From contig CP151667.1 in NCBI GenBank assembly GCA_038400315.1, positions 6,397,174-6,461,173 on the forward strand: a stretch of DNA of 64,000 bases, given 5' to 3'. Below, piece by piece: positions 19,037-29,235 of this stretch. The notes beneath the pieces were generated by a model, which saw only the letters and a program-made list of their open reading frames with translations, made no database searches and was not told the DNA's origin. Made by a program: the position numbers and the translations under genes. The DNA comes from Isosphaeraceae bacterium EP7 (GTDB lineage Bacteria; Planctomycetota; Planctomycetia; Isosphaerales; Isosphaeraceae). Numbering within the stretch: position 1 is the first letter of the stretch; each line of letters opens with the position of its first letter.

Positions 19037-21889
19037 ATGGCGAAGCGACGGGGCTCGGGCGGGGAACAGGGTGTGGAGGTGGCGGCGGTTGTGGTCGAGG
19101 AGGGCGACGAGCCTGACGCGTTTATCAGAGTGCGCGGGGCGAGGGTCCACAATCTCCGGGATGTCAGCGTCGATATTCCCCGCGACAAGCTCGTGGTGCT
19201 CACCGGGGTCAGCGGGTCGGGCAAGAGTTCGCTGGCGTTCGACACGATCTATGCGGAGGGGCAGCGGCGATATATCGAGGGGCTCTCCAGCTACGCTCGC
19301 CAGTTTCTGGATCAGATGGAGCCCCCCGACGTCGACCTGATCGACGGGCTCCCGCCCACCGTCGCCATCGACCAGCGGGCCGGCACCGCCAGCCCCCGCA
19401 GCACGGTGGCGACCGTCACGGAAATCCACGACTACCTGAGATTATTATACGCTCGCGTCGGCATCCCTCATTGTCCCTCGTGCGGCGAGGCCATCCGCCG
19501 CCAGGCCCCCGAGCAGATGGTCCGCACGGCTCTTGCACTGGGCGACGGCCGTAAGGTGCTCGTCCTGGCCCCCCTGGTCCGCGCCCGCAAGGGGCTGCAC
19601 CGCGAGTCGTTCGAGGCCATCCGCCGCGCGGGCCTGCTGCGGGCCAGGGTCGACGGCCAGGTTATCGAGATCGCCGACGACCCTATTCTGGCCAAGACCA
19701 AGGTCCACACCATCGAGGCCGTCGTCGACCGCCTGGTCATCCGCGAGGGCATCGCCCCCCGGCTCTCCGAGAGCGTCGACCTGGCCCTGAAGCTGGGCGA
19801 CGGCTCGATCCTGCTCTCCGCCCAGGCCGGCGAGACCTGGGACGACCTGCTGCTGAGCACCCGCTTCGCCTGCCCCGCCTGCGGCCTCGGCTTCGAGCCG
19901 CTGGAGCCGCGCAGCTTCAGCTTCAACAGCCCGCAAGGGGCCTGCCCCGCCTGCGACGGCCTGGGCACCGTCCCCGGCTTCGACCCCGAACTCGTGTTGC
20001 CCGACCGCTCGAAGTCCGTCGCCGCAGGGGCCATCGCCCCCTGGAACCGCCCCGGGGCAAAGTCGAAATCCAGGGTCGCCGAGCGTGCCGCCCTCGACGA
20101 CTTCCTCGCCCGCCTCGAAGTCTCCCGCGACACCCCGCTCGCCGAATGGCCCGACGCCACGCTCCAACAGATGCTGAAAGGAGACAAGACGACACACTTT
20201 GACGGAATCATACCCATGCTCGAACGCGAATATAAGACCGAGCCCGCCCGCCCGCCGCTGGAGGCCTACCGCGGCCAGGCCCCCTGCCCCGCCTGCAACG
20301 GGGCCCGCCTGAAGCCCGAGTCCAGGGCCGTGAGCCTGGGCGGAATGGGCATCCACGGGGCCTCGGCCCTGGCCATCGACAAGGCATTTACTTTCTTTGA
20401 CTCCTTGATTTTCGAGCCCGAGATGGCGGCGATTGGCCCGCCGTTGGTCCGGGAGATCATCGGCCGGCTGACCTTCCTGAGGCGCGTGGGCCTGGGCTAC
20501 CTGAGCCTCGACCGCCCGGCCGACACCCTCTCCGGCGGCGAGCTCCAGCGCGTCCGCCTGGCCACCCAGACCGGCTCGGGCCTGGTCGGCGTCTGCTACA
20601 TCCTGGACGAGCCGACCGCCGGCCTCCACCCCCGCGACACCGGCCGCCTGCTGGACAGCCTGGCCGCCCTCCGCGACGCCGGCAACAGCGTCCTCGTCGT
20701 CGAGCACGACGAGGCCACCATCCGAGCGGCCGACTGGGTCCTCGACATCGGCCCGGGCGCCGGCCCCGACGGCGGCCGGATCGTCGCCGAAGGTCCCCCC
20801 GACGCCCTGGTCGACCTGGGCGGCTCACGCACCATCGCCTACCTCGCCCGGACCCACGTTCCCGCCCTCAGCGATCCCGCCCGCCTGGCCGCCAGCCCCG
20901 GGAGCATCGACGTCATCGGGGCCCGCGAGCACAACCTGAAGAATGTCGACGCCCGCTTCCCCGTCGGCTGCCTGACCTGCGTGGCGGGCGTCAGCGGCTC
21001 GGGCAAGAGCACCCTCGTCCACGACGTTCTGGCCCGCGCCGTCCGCCGAGCCCTGGAGCAGGTCGGGCCCAAGCCGGGAGCCCACGACCGCGTCGACGGC
21101 CTGGCCGCCTTCGACAAGCTCATCGAGGTCGACCAGTCCCCCATCGGCCGAGGGCCGCGGTCCACGCCGGCCACCTACACCGGCGTCTTCGACGAGATCC
21201 GCAAGGTCTACGCCCTGACCCGCGAGGCCAAGGTGCGGGGCTACAAGCCCAACCGCTTCAGCTTCAACGTGAAGGGGGGGCGATGCGAGCGGTGCGAGGG
21301 CCAGGGGATGCGCCGGGTGGCCATGCAGTTCCTGGCCGACCTCTACGTCGGCTGCGAGTCGTGCCACGGCCTGAGATTCAACCGACAGACGCTGGAGGCC
21401 CGTTACAAGGGGAAATCCATCGGTGAAGTGCTCTTGATGCGAGTCGACGAGGCCCTCCCCTTCTTCGACGCCGTGCCCAAGGTTCGCAGAGGCCTGCAGG
21501 CGCTGCACGAGGCCGGGCTGGGCTACGTGACCCTCGGCCAGTCGAGCACCACGCTCTCCGGCGGCGAGGCCCAGCGCGTCAAGCTGGCCGCCGAGCTGGG
21601 CCGGGCCTCGACCGGGCGGACGCTTTATATCCTGGACGAGCCGACCACCGGCCTGCACTTCGCCGACGTCGCCAACCTGCTCCTGGTCCTGCAACGCCTG
21701 GTGGACATGGGCAACACCATGATCGTCATCGAGCACAACCTGGACGTCATCGCCGCCGCCGACTGGGTCGTCGACCTCGGCCCCGACGGCGGCGACGCCG
21801 GTGGCCACGTCGTTGCCCAGGGCTCCCCCGCCGGCATCGCCGCCGATCCTGCAAGCGTCACCGGAGCTTACTTGCGTCCCCAGCCATGA
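19037..21889 (+). CDS. uvrA: Excinuclease ABC subunit A (UvrA)
   Basis: DNA damage-recognition ATPase of nucleotide excision repair; works with UvrB and UvrC. 950 residues, the normal length. First ABC half: Walker [21 protein letters not shown] (~residue 57). A zinc module follows with CPSC (~149) and CPAC...CPAC (~280-320), then signature [14 protein letters not shown]. Second half: Walker [19 protein letters not shown] (~651), zinc finger [11 protein letters not shown]...CESC, signature [14 protein letters not shown] and [13 protein letters not shown]. Start at the ATG 19037 behind a GGGGCGGGG stretch; the upstream in-frame region reads as non-coding. Its stop lies 8 bases from the stop of the convergent hydrolase gene. 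Confidence 0.97.
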   Translation: MAKRRGSGGEQGVEVAAVVVEEGDEPDAFIRVRGARVHNLRDVSVDIPRDKLVVLTGVSGSGKSSLAFDTIYAEGQRRYIEGLSSYARQFLDQMEPPDVDLIDGLPPTVAIDQRAGTASPRSTVATVTEIHDYLRLLYARVGIPHCPSCGEAIRRQAPEQMVRTALALGDGRKVLVLAPLVRARKGLHRESFEAIRRAGLLRARVDGQVIEIADDPILAKTKVHTIEAVVDRLVIREGIAPRLSESVDLALKLGDGSILLSAQAGETWDDLLLSTRFACPACGLGFEPLEPRSFSFNSPQGACPACDGLGTVPGFDPELVLPDRSKSVAAGAIAPWNRPGAKSKSRVAERAALDDFLARLEVSRDTPLAEWPDATLQQMLKGDKTTHFDGIIPMLEREYKTEPARPPLEAYRGQAPCPACNGARLKPESRAVSLGGMGIHGASALAIDKAFTFFDSLIFEPEMAAIGPPLVREIIGRLTFLRRVGLGYLSLDRPADTLSGGELQRVRLATQTGSGLVGVCYILDEPTAGLHPRDTGRLLDSLAALRDAGNSVLVVEHDEATIRAADWVLDIGPGAGPDGGRIVAEGPPDALVDLGGSRTIAYLARTHVPALSDPARLAASPGSIDVIGAREHNLKNVDARFPVGCLTCVAGVSGSGKSTLVHDVLARAVRRALEQVGPKPGAHDRVDGLAAFDKLIEVDQSPIGRGPRSTPATYTGVFDEIRKVYALTREAKVRGYKPNRFSFNVKGGRCERCEGQGMRRVAMQFLADLYVGCESCHGLRFNRQTLEARYKGKSIGEVLLMRVDEALPFFDAVPKVRRGLQALHEAGLGYVTLGQSSTTLSGGEAQRVKLAAELGRASTGRTLYILDEPTTGLHFADVANLLLVLQRLVDMGNTMIVIEHNLDVIAAADWVVDLGPDGGDAGGHVVAQGSPAGIAADPASVTGAYLRPQP

Positions 21890-21897
21890 GCACCCAC

Positions 21898-22821
21898 TTA
21901 CTTGGCCAGAGACTCCCCGAAGAACTCGTCCACCGCGGCGATATACTGCGCCGGCGACGCGGCATAGGCCCGCACGTGCATGACCCCCGGCAGCGTGACG
22001 GCTCGGCACGTGGGCCCGGCGGCATGGGCGATCCGGATCGCCTGGTCCACGGGGACAATCTCGTCCTCCTCGCCGTGGATCAGGAGCATCGGCCTGTCGC
22101 CCCAGGCTCGCGCCGAACGGATCGGCACCAGGTCATCCGTCCGCACGCCGAAGGCCCAGTGGGCCGCCAGCAAGATGCCCGGATTGAAGAAGGCGGGCAG
22201 GTGGCTGTGCCTGGGCAACTGTGCGGCCAGCAGCTCGGGCAGGTCGCCGTAAGGGCTGTCCATCACCGCCGCCCTGATCCCCGGGTTGCGAGCCGCCTCC
22301 ATCAGCAGGGCCGACGCCCCCATCGACTGCCCCAGCCAGCCGATCCGATCCGGCGTGAAACCCTGCGTCCCCGCCCACCCCTGCACGGCCCGGAGGTCGC
22401 CACGCTCATTGCGCCCCATGAATAGCCGCGAGGGGTCGCTGCCGCCGTGGCCGCGGAGGTCGAACAGCAGGACGTCATAGCCCCTGGCGTGGAGGTCCAG
22501 ACCGATCAGCGCAATCTTATCCCACGAGTCCCGCATCCCGTGCACCAGCACCAGCAGCCGCCGATGCTCGGGCGTCGGCAGGTACCAGCCCCGCAAGGTC
22601 AGGCCGTCGGCGGTCTGGGTCGACCACCCTTCCGCCGACTCATCCAGCTCGCGAATGTCCACCAGCGATGGCCGATTCGAGGCCCGCGTGAGCTGGTCGG
22701 CCACCGCCAGCGAGATCGCCGCGTAGCCCATGGGCAGGGCCAGAATCAGGGCCAGCGCAGCCACCCGCAGCCGCCGCCTCGGACGTCTCACCTCAGCCGC
22801 CGCCGTCATCTCGATCGCCAT
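21898..22821 (-). CDS. Alpha/beta hydrolase, membrane-anchored
   Basis: 307 residues. One N-terminal transmembrane helix (residues ~14-36, VAALALILALPMGYAAISLA) is followed by an alpha/beta-hydrolase fold: oxyanion region LVLVHGMRDSW, nucleophile elbow GWLGQSMGASAL (Ser), acid in LIHGEEDEIVP and catalytic His in LPGVMHVRAY. It resembles the YqiK/BAAT-like 'serine aminopeptidase, S33' group of lipolytic or peptidolytic enzymes; substrate unknown. The ATG at 22821 is preceded by GAGGAGGGG with good spacing, so the longer ORF start is rejected. Confidence 0.85.
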   Translation of the reverse strand: MAIEMTAAAEVRRPRRRLRVAALALILALPMGYAAISLAVADQLTRASNRPSLVDIRELDESAEGWSTQTADGLTLRGWYLPTPEHRRLLVLVHGMRDSWDKIALIGLDLHARGYDVLLFDLRGHGGSDPSRLFMGRNERGDLRAVQGWAGTQGFTPDRIGWLGQSMGASALLMEAARNPGIRAAVMDSPYGDLPELLAAQLPRHSHLPAFFNPGILLAAHWAFGVRTDDLVPIRSARAWGDRPMLLIHGEEDEIVPVDQAIRIAHAAGPTCRAVTLPGVMHVRAYAASPAQYIAAVDEFFGESLAK

Positions 22822-23204
22822 GAGACACCCCTCCTCAGGCCGGCGAGCCATCCCGGGACGCCACAATCACAACAACCCTACTCCTCCTTCGGAACACCGC
22901 GACCCTCTCGGACAGGAAAATCCCGAAACTCGTGGGGCCTACCGAGCCTACCATCGCCTCGCCGCACGAGCCATCCCCACCGACAGGACCGCGCGCAGGT
23001 GAGCCCCGCGCCGTCTGAACGCGACCCCGCGATCCCTGCGACCCGCCGATTCCGGAGATCCATCCCGGCAATCGCGCGATTCCGGCCAGTCCGCGGCACG
23101 CCCACTGCTGTAACTGATTCCCGGACGGCGGAACTGCCGAAGCTGATGAGAACGCCGATGTCGGCCCGTGGAGCGGGCCCGGCCCGGCTTACCGGGGAAC
23201 TGCC
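22822..23204. other. Intergenic region between divergent genes
   Basis: 383 bases between the hydrolase (minus) and a small lipoprotein gene (plus). I see no RNA gene, repeat or clear promoter pair here. Divergent promoters are expected. Confidence 0.4.
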
Positions 23205-23429
23205 ATGCGGATTAAGCTTGCGACCTTCGCCCTGCTGGGCCTCGCCACCCTGGGCGGCTGCGCCAATGGTCAGGCGGCCGGTCGCCCCTGGAATAATCGG
23301 TCGGCCATGCAGGCCCCTGTCGTCGGCAAGCCCACCAGGCTCTCCCAGCAGCTCAAGGTCAACCGCGAGATCAAAGCCCAGCGTGAGATCGCCGGACACA
23401 CCGTCGTCGACGGCAACATCACCCGTTAA
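23205..23429 (+). CDS. Small putative lipoprotein
   Basis: 74 residues. The signal peptide MRIKLATFALLGLATLGGC ends in a good lipobox (LGGC), so the mature protein would be acylated at Cys19. The mature part is short, polar and helical (RLSQQLKVNREIKAQREIAG). No known domain. It stands alone between a hydrolase and a frameshifted surface protein gene. Confidence 0.65.
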   Translation: MRIKLATFALLGLATLGGCANGQAAGRPWNNRSAMQAPVVGKPTRLSQQLKVNREIKAQREIAGHTVVDGNITR

Positions 23430-23541
23430 TTCCGACCCCATCGCCCCGCGAAGACGGCACGAGCTCGCTCGCGCCAACTCGATCAGAGCCCAGGCCGCCG
23501 AGCTTCCCCTCGCGAGGATGCCCGACGGCCGGGCGCAGCGG

Positions 23542-25610
23542 TCAGTTCGGGGTGACCACCACCCGGAAGACGGTATTCGAGGCCGTGCTGGCCGTGCTCT
23601 CTCCCTGGGCATTCGTCGCCGTCGAGATGATCCCGCCGTAGATGTACCCCACCGTGGTCGCCCCGCGAAACTGCTTCAGCGGGATGACGCCATTGTCGAA
23701 CGCCTTGATCCCGGGGGCCGCGAAGAACCTGGCCTCCGCGCCGTAGAGGCCGGGCAACTGGGCGGACAGGCTGTACTCCAGGCTCGACCCGTTCGCACTC
23801 CGGACCAGGGCGGTCACGTCGTTCACGAATGGCAGGCCCGGGTCCTGGGTCAACTGGCCGGTGCTAAAATCATAGTGCGACAAGCTGATCCCACCGAACA
23901 GGATCGTGTGCGACGACCTGTCCCGGGCGTCATACAAGGTGATGTTCGGGGCGCTATACTGCGAGAAGTATTGCTGATACGGGTCGACCCGGCTCCGTCC
24001 GCCGCCGCCGATGATGATCGGGTTGAGGAAGCCGCCGCCGGTGTCGGCCGTGAAGACGCCCCCGTAATAGGCCAGCGCGGGCCGGCCCGATGCGACGATC
24101 GGCGACAGGTTGCCGTCGCGGCGGCGGTAATTCACCGGGTCTCGCGTCGCGCTGTAATTGTCGATGCGAAGCTTCGAACCGTGCTCCACGATCCGGAAGC
24201 TGCGGATCTCGCTGCTATAGACCTGGCTGAGGTCGGCCGTGGAACCGTTATACAGCCCCTGGAAATCGTGCCCGACGACCAGGAACGTCCGGTCGCCGAT
24301 GGCCGCCATGTCGCCGCCCGTCACTTCAAAGCGCGGGTCTTGGATCTGCCTGACCGCGCCCAGGGCCGTCGTCCCCCCGATCACCGCGTCCATGAGCGCA
24401 CTGACGTTGATCGAGGAGAGCGTGTCGTAAGTCTGGAACGTCCCCGTGGACGGGTCGCTGGAATAGCCCCCGACGGCGTAGAGCCGGTTGCCCTTCTGGT
24501 AAAACTCCTGGTTGGTCGACGCCAGAGAGGCCGTCATCGAGGAGGGCAGGCCGGTCTGCGTCCACGACTCGGACCAGACCTGGCCGGTGGCAGGATCGAT
24601 GACGAAGATGTCGTTGTTCTGATAGAGCGGCGGGAAGCTCGTAAGGCCCGTGGGATCGAACCCGTGCAGGCCGTTGGTCCGGCCGCCGAAGACCAGCCAC
24701 TTGCCGCCGTACTGGGCCGCGACGGGAGACTGGATCGACGGAACGGAAGGCATCGAGACCTGCTCGAGGCTCACGGAGTAGGGGAGATTCTTCGATGTCG
24801 CCACGACCGGCGTGGGCGCGACATTCACCCCGCCGAGGCCCGGCGTGGGGGGGACGGCCGAGAAGGCCGAGATCGGCAACGAGTTCGCCGACAACTGATT
24901 GTCGACCCCGTCCAGGCCGTTCGTGGGCAGGCCCACCACGCCGTCGCCCAGCCTGCCTCGGACCACCGAGCCCCTCAGCACGGTCCCGCCCGGGACGGCC
25001 CCGGACACCCCGAACTGGTGCACATTACCGTCGAGGTCGCGCCAGACCTGGACTCGCCCGCCGCCGGTCACGCGGATCCCGGCGACGTCTCCATTGATGT
25101 CCGCGAAATGGACCCGCGATCCCGCGGCCACCAGGCCGTAGAAGTCGCCCGCCGCCGTCTGATCATCGTCGCCGTCAAACGTGGTCCCGTCGATGCCGGC
25201 CAGGCCCGTCAGGGGTGTGCCGTCGATCCGGACCCGGTAGAACTGCCCCGCGTTCAGGGGGTGCGCCAGGCCGAGGGTCACCTGCCCGGCGGCGGCGTCG
25301 TACACCACCGATCGGATCGGGTCGGCACGCCCGGGAGACGTGATCACCCGCGGATCGGCCGTGCCGACGTCGGAAACCCGGTAGAACTTCGGGTCATGGC
25401 CGAGGCCGGATCCAGGGGGGAGTCGAAGCTCACGACGATCGTGCTCCGGTCCCGGATGACCAGCCCCGTCACGATCGCTCCCGTGCCGACGGCGAGGAGT
25501 TGACGGCCTTCCATCGGCTCCGCACGGGGGCGGGACGGCCTTCTCGACCTCCCGGCGGGCGATGCGTTCGTGCCATCCCGGTCGGGGCGAAAGAGCGACT
25601 TGCTTCTCAT
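23542..25610 (-). pseudogene. LEPR-type secreted kelch-like protein, frameshifted
   Basis: Two minus-strand frames make one gene. The 5' part (from 25610) has the planctomycete N-terminal signal motif as AEPMEGRQLL, then TGLVIRDRSTIVVSFDSPLD. The 3' part runs from about 25400 to 23542 with RVSDVGTADPRVITSPG, a calcium-rich-looking FDGDDDQTAAGDFYG, and kelch-like units (WLVFGGRTNGLHG, RLYAVGGYSSDP, ILFGGISLSHYD). One base is missing near 25395-25440; the run CCCCCC at ~25424 and the GGCC just after are both candidates. Adding one C joins the frames into a ~690-residue protein. This may be a real lesion or a sequencing error. Function: surface or secreted beta-propeller, inferred. Confidence 0.75.
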
Positions 25611-26096
25611 CCGAGATTCGTCCGATTGCTCATAGGATATCATGCATGGGCCGAACCCCCCGGCGGCATCGATACCGCGGACAGGGCGATCAATATCATG
25701 AAAGACCCGTGGACCGCCCGCAAGACAGGAGGTCTAGGCAAAATGAAACGACAATTTCTTGGGCTCACCCCGAAATCCTCCTGGTCTTTCTCAGGCGCGT
25801 GCATCGGCCTCGTGACGGGCCGGCGCCACGTAGCCCGGAATAGAATTCATCGAGCCATAATAATACCATACCTATTATGAGATAACATTCGGAGTTTCCA
25901 CGGGGGATATAGCCTCTTCAGATCGACACGTCTGCGAAGACTTCGAGGAAAACCCCGGCGCGCGGGCCCCTCCGGGCGGGAGTCCTGCATCGGACGGCGG
26001 ATCGCATCTCACAAAAAATCCATGTCGATTGATGCTCCCATGGTGTAAGATCTTCTCCGTTGCATACCCCCATAGCTCCAAGATAGGATTCGCATC
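25611..26096. other. AT-richer intergenic region between divergent genes
   Basis: 486 bases with lower GC than the neighbours, notably 25840-25900 (ATAATAATACCATACC...) and 26005-26060. An ATG at 25743 opens a 45-codon frame (MKRQFLGLTPKSSWSFSG...) that I do not consider a supported gene. Promoters of both flanking genes probably lie here; no confident -35/-10 pair was found. Confidence 0.4.
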
Positions 26097-26552
26097 ATGG
26101 CCCGCAAGTCCGCGTCGAAAGTGATCGAGGCGACCGCCGAGCCGCTGGAGCTCGACGACGAGCAGGTCGAAAACGGTTCGACCGAGGTCGACGGCGCGCC
26201 GCTTTCGCAGACCGATGCCGTGAAAGCGGCCCTCGACGGCGGCTATGAGATGCCCGGCGAGGCCACCGACTACATCCGCGACCAGTACGGGATGGAAGTT
26301 ACCAAGGCCTATTTCAGCGCCATCAAGTCCAAGCTCAAATCCCAGGGCGGGACGGTGAAGAAGCGCGGCTATACGAGATCCGCGGCCACGGTTGCGAAAC
26401 ATGCCGGGGCGTCGAGCACCTCCCAGGCGTCGGCCAGGCTGAAGTCGGCCGGCGGCGACGAGGGATTGCTCAAGGCCCTGGAGGTGATGAAGCCGCTGGT
26501 CGAGAAGCTCGGGGCCGAGAAAGTCCGGCGGCTCGTCGACCTCCTCGGCTGA
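26097..26552 (+). CDS. Conserved planctomycete hypothetical protein
   Basis: 151 residues. The acidic N-terminus (EPLELDDEQVEN) is followed by a helical segment AVKAALDGGYEMPGEATDYI and DQYGMEVTKAYFSAIKSKLK. A basic linker (GGTVKKRGYTRSAA) and a C-terminal helix (LEVMKPLVEKLGAEKVRRLV) complete it. The segment from ~45 to 85 looks like a small helix-turn-helix or SWIB-like fold, as in related planctomycete proteins, so DNA contact is possible but unproven. It has its own start with AGGA before the ATG and is followed 40 bases on by the flavin reductase gene. Confidence 0.6.
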   Translation: MARKSASKVIEATAEPLELDDEQVENGSTEVDGAPLSQTDAVKAALDGGYEMPGEATDYIRDQYGMEVTKAYFSAIKSKLKSQGGTVKKRGYTRSAATVAKHAGASSTSQASARLKSAGGDEGLLKALEVMKPLVEKLGAEKVRRLVDLLG

Positions 26553-26592
26553 ATCGGCCTCGACCCGACGCCCGGCCCACGGGGATGCCGCG

Positions 26593-27225
26593 ATGGATGA
26601 AGTAAGCAGTACGTACTTCTATGAACCGTCCAAGGGGCATGGCCTTCCCCACAGCCCGTTCAAGGCGATCATCGCGCCCCGGCCGATCGGCTGGATCTCG
26701 TCGAGAGACCGGCAAGGGCGGGTGAACCTGGCCCCATATAGCTTCTTCAACGCCTTCTGCGAGACGCCGCCGATCCTCGGATTCAGCAGCACGGGCCGCA
26801 AGGACAGCCTGCGGAATGCCGAGGAGACCGGCGAATTCGTCTTCAACCTGGCGACGAGGCCGCTGGCCGAGGCCATGAATCTGACGTCGGCACCGTTCAA
26901 GCACGGTGTCGACGAGATGGCCAGGGCCGGCCTGACGCCGGCCGCTTGCCGGATCGTGGGCACGCCTCGCGTCGCCGAGTCGCCCGCGTCGCTCGAATGC
27001 AAGCTCCTGCAAATCATGCCGATCCTCGACCTCGATCGGAGGGAGACGAACTCGTTCCTCGTGATGGGTCAGGTGGTCGGGGTCCACATCAACCCGCTCT
27101 ACCTGAAGGACGGGATCTTCGACACCGCCGCCGCCAGGCCGATCGCCCGATGCGGCTATCTCGGCGACTATGCGGAAGTCGGCCATCTCTTCGACATGCA
27201 GCGTCCGAAGTTCGACGAAGAATAA
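26593..27225 (+). CDS. Flavin reductase family protein (FMN-binding split barrel)
   Basis: 210 residues. The fold is recognisable from SPFKAIIAPRPIGWISSRD (flavin-binding start), VNLAPYSFFNAFCETPPILG, EFVFNLATRPLAEAMN and LQIMPILDLDRRETNSFLVM, with VVGVHI near the end. Members bind FMN and act as NAD(P)H:flavin reductases or flavin-dependent oxidoreductases of unknown substrate. The length is normal. It may be cotranscribed with the preceding hypothetical gene (40-base gap). Confidence 0.88.
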   Translation: MDEVSSTYFYEPSKGHGLPHSPFKAIIAPRPIGWISSRDRQGRVNLAPYSFFNAFCETPPILGFSSTGRKDSLRNAEETGEFVFNLATRPLAEAMNLTSAPFKHGVDEMARAGLTPAACRIVGTPRVAESPASLECKLLQIMPILDLDRRETNSFLVMGQVVGVHINPLYLKDGIFDTAAARPIARCGYLGDYAEVGHLFDMQRPKFDEE

Positions 27226-27701
27226 CCGTGGAGACTCCCGCCTTGCCGGGACATCCGCACCGATCCTCCGGACATCAGCGGCCTGACCGTTGTGAGATGT
27301 GCCATGCAATGAATGGCCGTGGATCGATATAGATCGGGCCAGATGTCATGTCTTGGCAAGTGGGGGACGAGCGTCGCTCGGAAGGCTCGTAACATGATGC
27401 GCATCCGGTCGTCGGCCTGGGCGATGGCAATTCTCGGCCCGAACCGGCTGCGCGGCGATTGACAGGTGTTGCGAGGTCGGGCGCCCCGGAACTGGCCGAA
27501 TGGCCTCAGGAATCGGCATATCCTCTTGAAACGGCGTGAGTTTCGGCGCGAACATTCGCCTTCCGAGCCCAGCAGGGCGGAAAGGTCCGTGCACGCCTGG
27601 ATCTCATCTAACCCGACTCACGAGATCGATGGCCGCCACCACTCAGCGCCGACGCCGGGGCGGCCTCGGCCGTCCCGGCGTTGATGGACCGATGACGCGC
27701 G
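27226..27701. other. Gene-free region between convergent genes
   Basis: 476 bases between the flavin reductase stop and the VOC protein stop. Several short open frames exist, but none shows a ribosome-binding site, domain or plausible composition. I see no clear terminator. Confidence 0.4.
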
Positions 27702-28166
27702 TCAGGCGCCGCAGAAGGCGGCCATGCGCTCCTGCATCTGCTCGGTGGTCAGGTCTTCCAGGTGCTCGGCGATCGACCAGTGGTGGCCGAACGGGTCGAC
27801 GACCTTGCCGTATCGATCGCCCCAGAACATGTCGGCCAGCGGCATGCTCACCGTGGCGCCCGCCTCGACGGCGCGTGCGAACGTGGCGTCGGCATCGGTC
27901 ACGTACAGGTGGATGGTCACCGGTGAGACGCCTACAGGGCCGAACGAGTCGCATTCGGGGAACTCATCGGCCAGGAAGATCCTCGAGTCGCCGAACAGGA
28001 GCTCGGCGTGACCGAGCCGCGGCGTGCCGTCGGGCGACGGGAACGGCATGCGGCTCACTTCCACGGCCCCGAAGGCCTTCGTGTAGAACTCGATGGCCTC
28101 CGACGCCCCTTTGATGACCAGGTGCGGGGTGATCGCGTGATGACCTGCCGGAATTGGGTGACCCAT
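27702..28166 (-). CDS. VOC family protein (glyoxalase/PhnB-like)
   Basis: 154 residues with two beta-alpha-beta-beta-beta units: ITPHLVIKGASEAIEFYTKA...GHAELLFGDSRIFLADE, then TIHLYVTDADATFARAVEAG...GDRYGKVVDPFGHHWSIAEH. This is the PhnB-like branch of the vicinal oxygen chelate superfamily. Metal-binding or catalytic function is not certain, since many PhnB-like members are uncharacterised. ATG at 28166 follows GGGAGGG at good spacing. Confidence 0.88.
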   Translation of the reverse strand: MGHPIPAGHHAITPHLVIKGASEAIEFYTKAFGAVEVSRMPFPSPDGTPRLGHAELLFGDSRIFLADEFPECDSFGPVGVSPVTIHLYVTDADATFARAVEAGATVSMPLADMFWGDRYGKVVDPFGHHWSIAEHLEDLTTEQMQERMAAFCGA

Positions 28167-28438
28167 GGTTCCCTCCCGTCGTTGAGGAGCCCGGCCTTCC
28201 CTGATCACTTGAACAGGATTCCTGCCGGGCTCGTGGATTGGAACCTGGTATCGGCAAGATGTCAACGGCTGTACAGTCCATTTTGGAGAAAGAGGATTTC
28301 AGATCGAGGCGATGGGCGATCCCACGGCCCGCATCTTGCGGAATTTGTCCGTCAATGGGCGGTCGAGAATTGCCTCCCGGCAGACTTCACGCAGCAATCC
28401 GAGTCACACATCGCATACCTTGGACTCACGAGGGTGAC

Positions 28439-28927
28439 ATGATGCCCGCCCAGGACCTCGCGGTTTACGTGGACGACCTGGCACGAGGCTATGACGGAGA
28501 CGCCTGGCATGGTCCACCCCTCCGCAAGGTCCTCGAGGGCGTGACCGCCGAGATCGCGTCCGCGCGGCCCATCCCGGGCGGCCATAGCATCCGCCAGATT
28601 GTCGTCCATCTCTACTCATGGGATGACGTGGTCGTCCGCCGGATCGAGGAGAATTGTGTCATCGAGGCGCCCGACGGAGGCAACTTCCCGCCGCCCGAGG
28701 GGACGGGCCCGGACGCCTGGCAAGACGACCTTTCCCGGCTGGATTTATGGCATGCTCGCCTCCTGAAGACAGTCCTGCATCTCGACGCCTCTCGGCTGGA
28801 ATCGCGGGTCGCCGGCAAGGAATATACCATCGGCCACATGCTGCGCGGTGCCGTGCAGCACATGGCCTACCACGGCGGCCAGATCGCGCTGCTCAGGAAG
28901 CTCTCGGAGCGAGGCACGGACGGCTGA
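28439..28927 (+). CDS. DinB-like family protein
   Basis: 162 residues, four-helix DinB/YfiT-like fold. Key positions are the His in IRQIVVHLYSWDDVVVRRI and the pair in GAVQHMAYHGGQIALLRKL near the C-terminus, which form the usual three-His metal site. Members include thiol-dependent transferases and putative metal-dependent hydrolases; a substrate cannot be assigned. Tandem ATGs at 28439 and 28442 are both possible starts. A 10-bp inverted repeat follows the stop. Confidence 0.85.
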   Translation: MMPAQDLAVYVDDLARGYDGDAWHGPPLRKVLEGVTAEIASARPIPGGHSIRQIVVHLYSWDDVVVRRIEENCVIEAPDGGNFPPPEGTGPDAWQDDLSRLDLWHARLLKTVLHLDASRLESRVAGKEYTIGHMLRGAVQHMAYHGGQIALLRKLSERGTDG

Positions 28928-28933
28928 AATGAC

Positions 28934-28969
28934 GCATCATATCACCGAGATTCTTACGAGATATGATGC
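28934..28969 (+). terminator. Inverted repeat after the DinB gene
   Basis: GCATCATATC and GATATGATGC are perfect 10-bp arms around a 16-base loop, starting 6 bases after the stop codon. No T-run follows, so it may be a transcript 3' end or an operator-like palindrome. Confidence 0.4.
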
Positions 28970-29235
28970 ACGATTCTTGAGCGGAACGGACGGGTGGCGG
29001 CCCGGTCGAAGGCGTCGTGCATGGCCGTTGGTGCGCCGTCTTCCCCCTCGGTGCACGGTCGCAGGGAACGTCGCGCGGTTCCGAGCTTGCCCGGAGTTGG
29101 CCCGTGGCGGACAATCGGCGGACCTGGATCGACGTAACCCGCGCAGGGTCTCCCTGACGACGAATTGCAATCGGGCATCCCATCGGAATTCATGAGAATG
29201 ATGGGATCCCACAACGCCCCTCGGAAGAGCGATTT
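28970..29235 (+). other. Gene-free stretch before the oxidoreductase gene
   Basis: With the inverted repeat, a gap of about 308 bases. No supported gene or clear promoter was found. CGGAAGAG about 10 bases before 29236 may be a weak ribosome-binding site. Confidence 0.4.

Noticed and set aside
22447-25503. 1018-residue plus-strand open frame
   Set aside because: It lies opposite the hydrolase 5' region and the frameshifted kelch-like gene. Composition is Arg/Asp/Val-rich with no domain, typical of an antisense frame in high-GC DNA.
25743-25880. 45-codon gene MKRQFLGLTPKSSW...
   Set aside because: No ribosome-binding site, no conserved feature, and the frame runs into an AT-rich control region.
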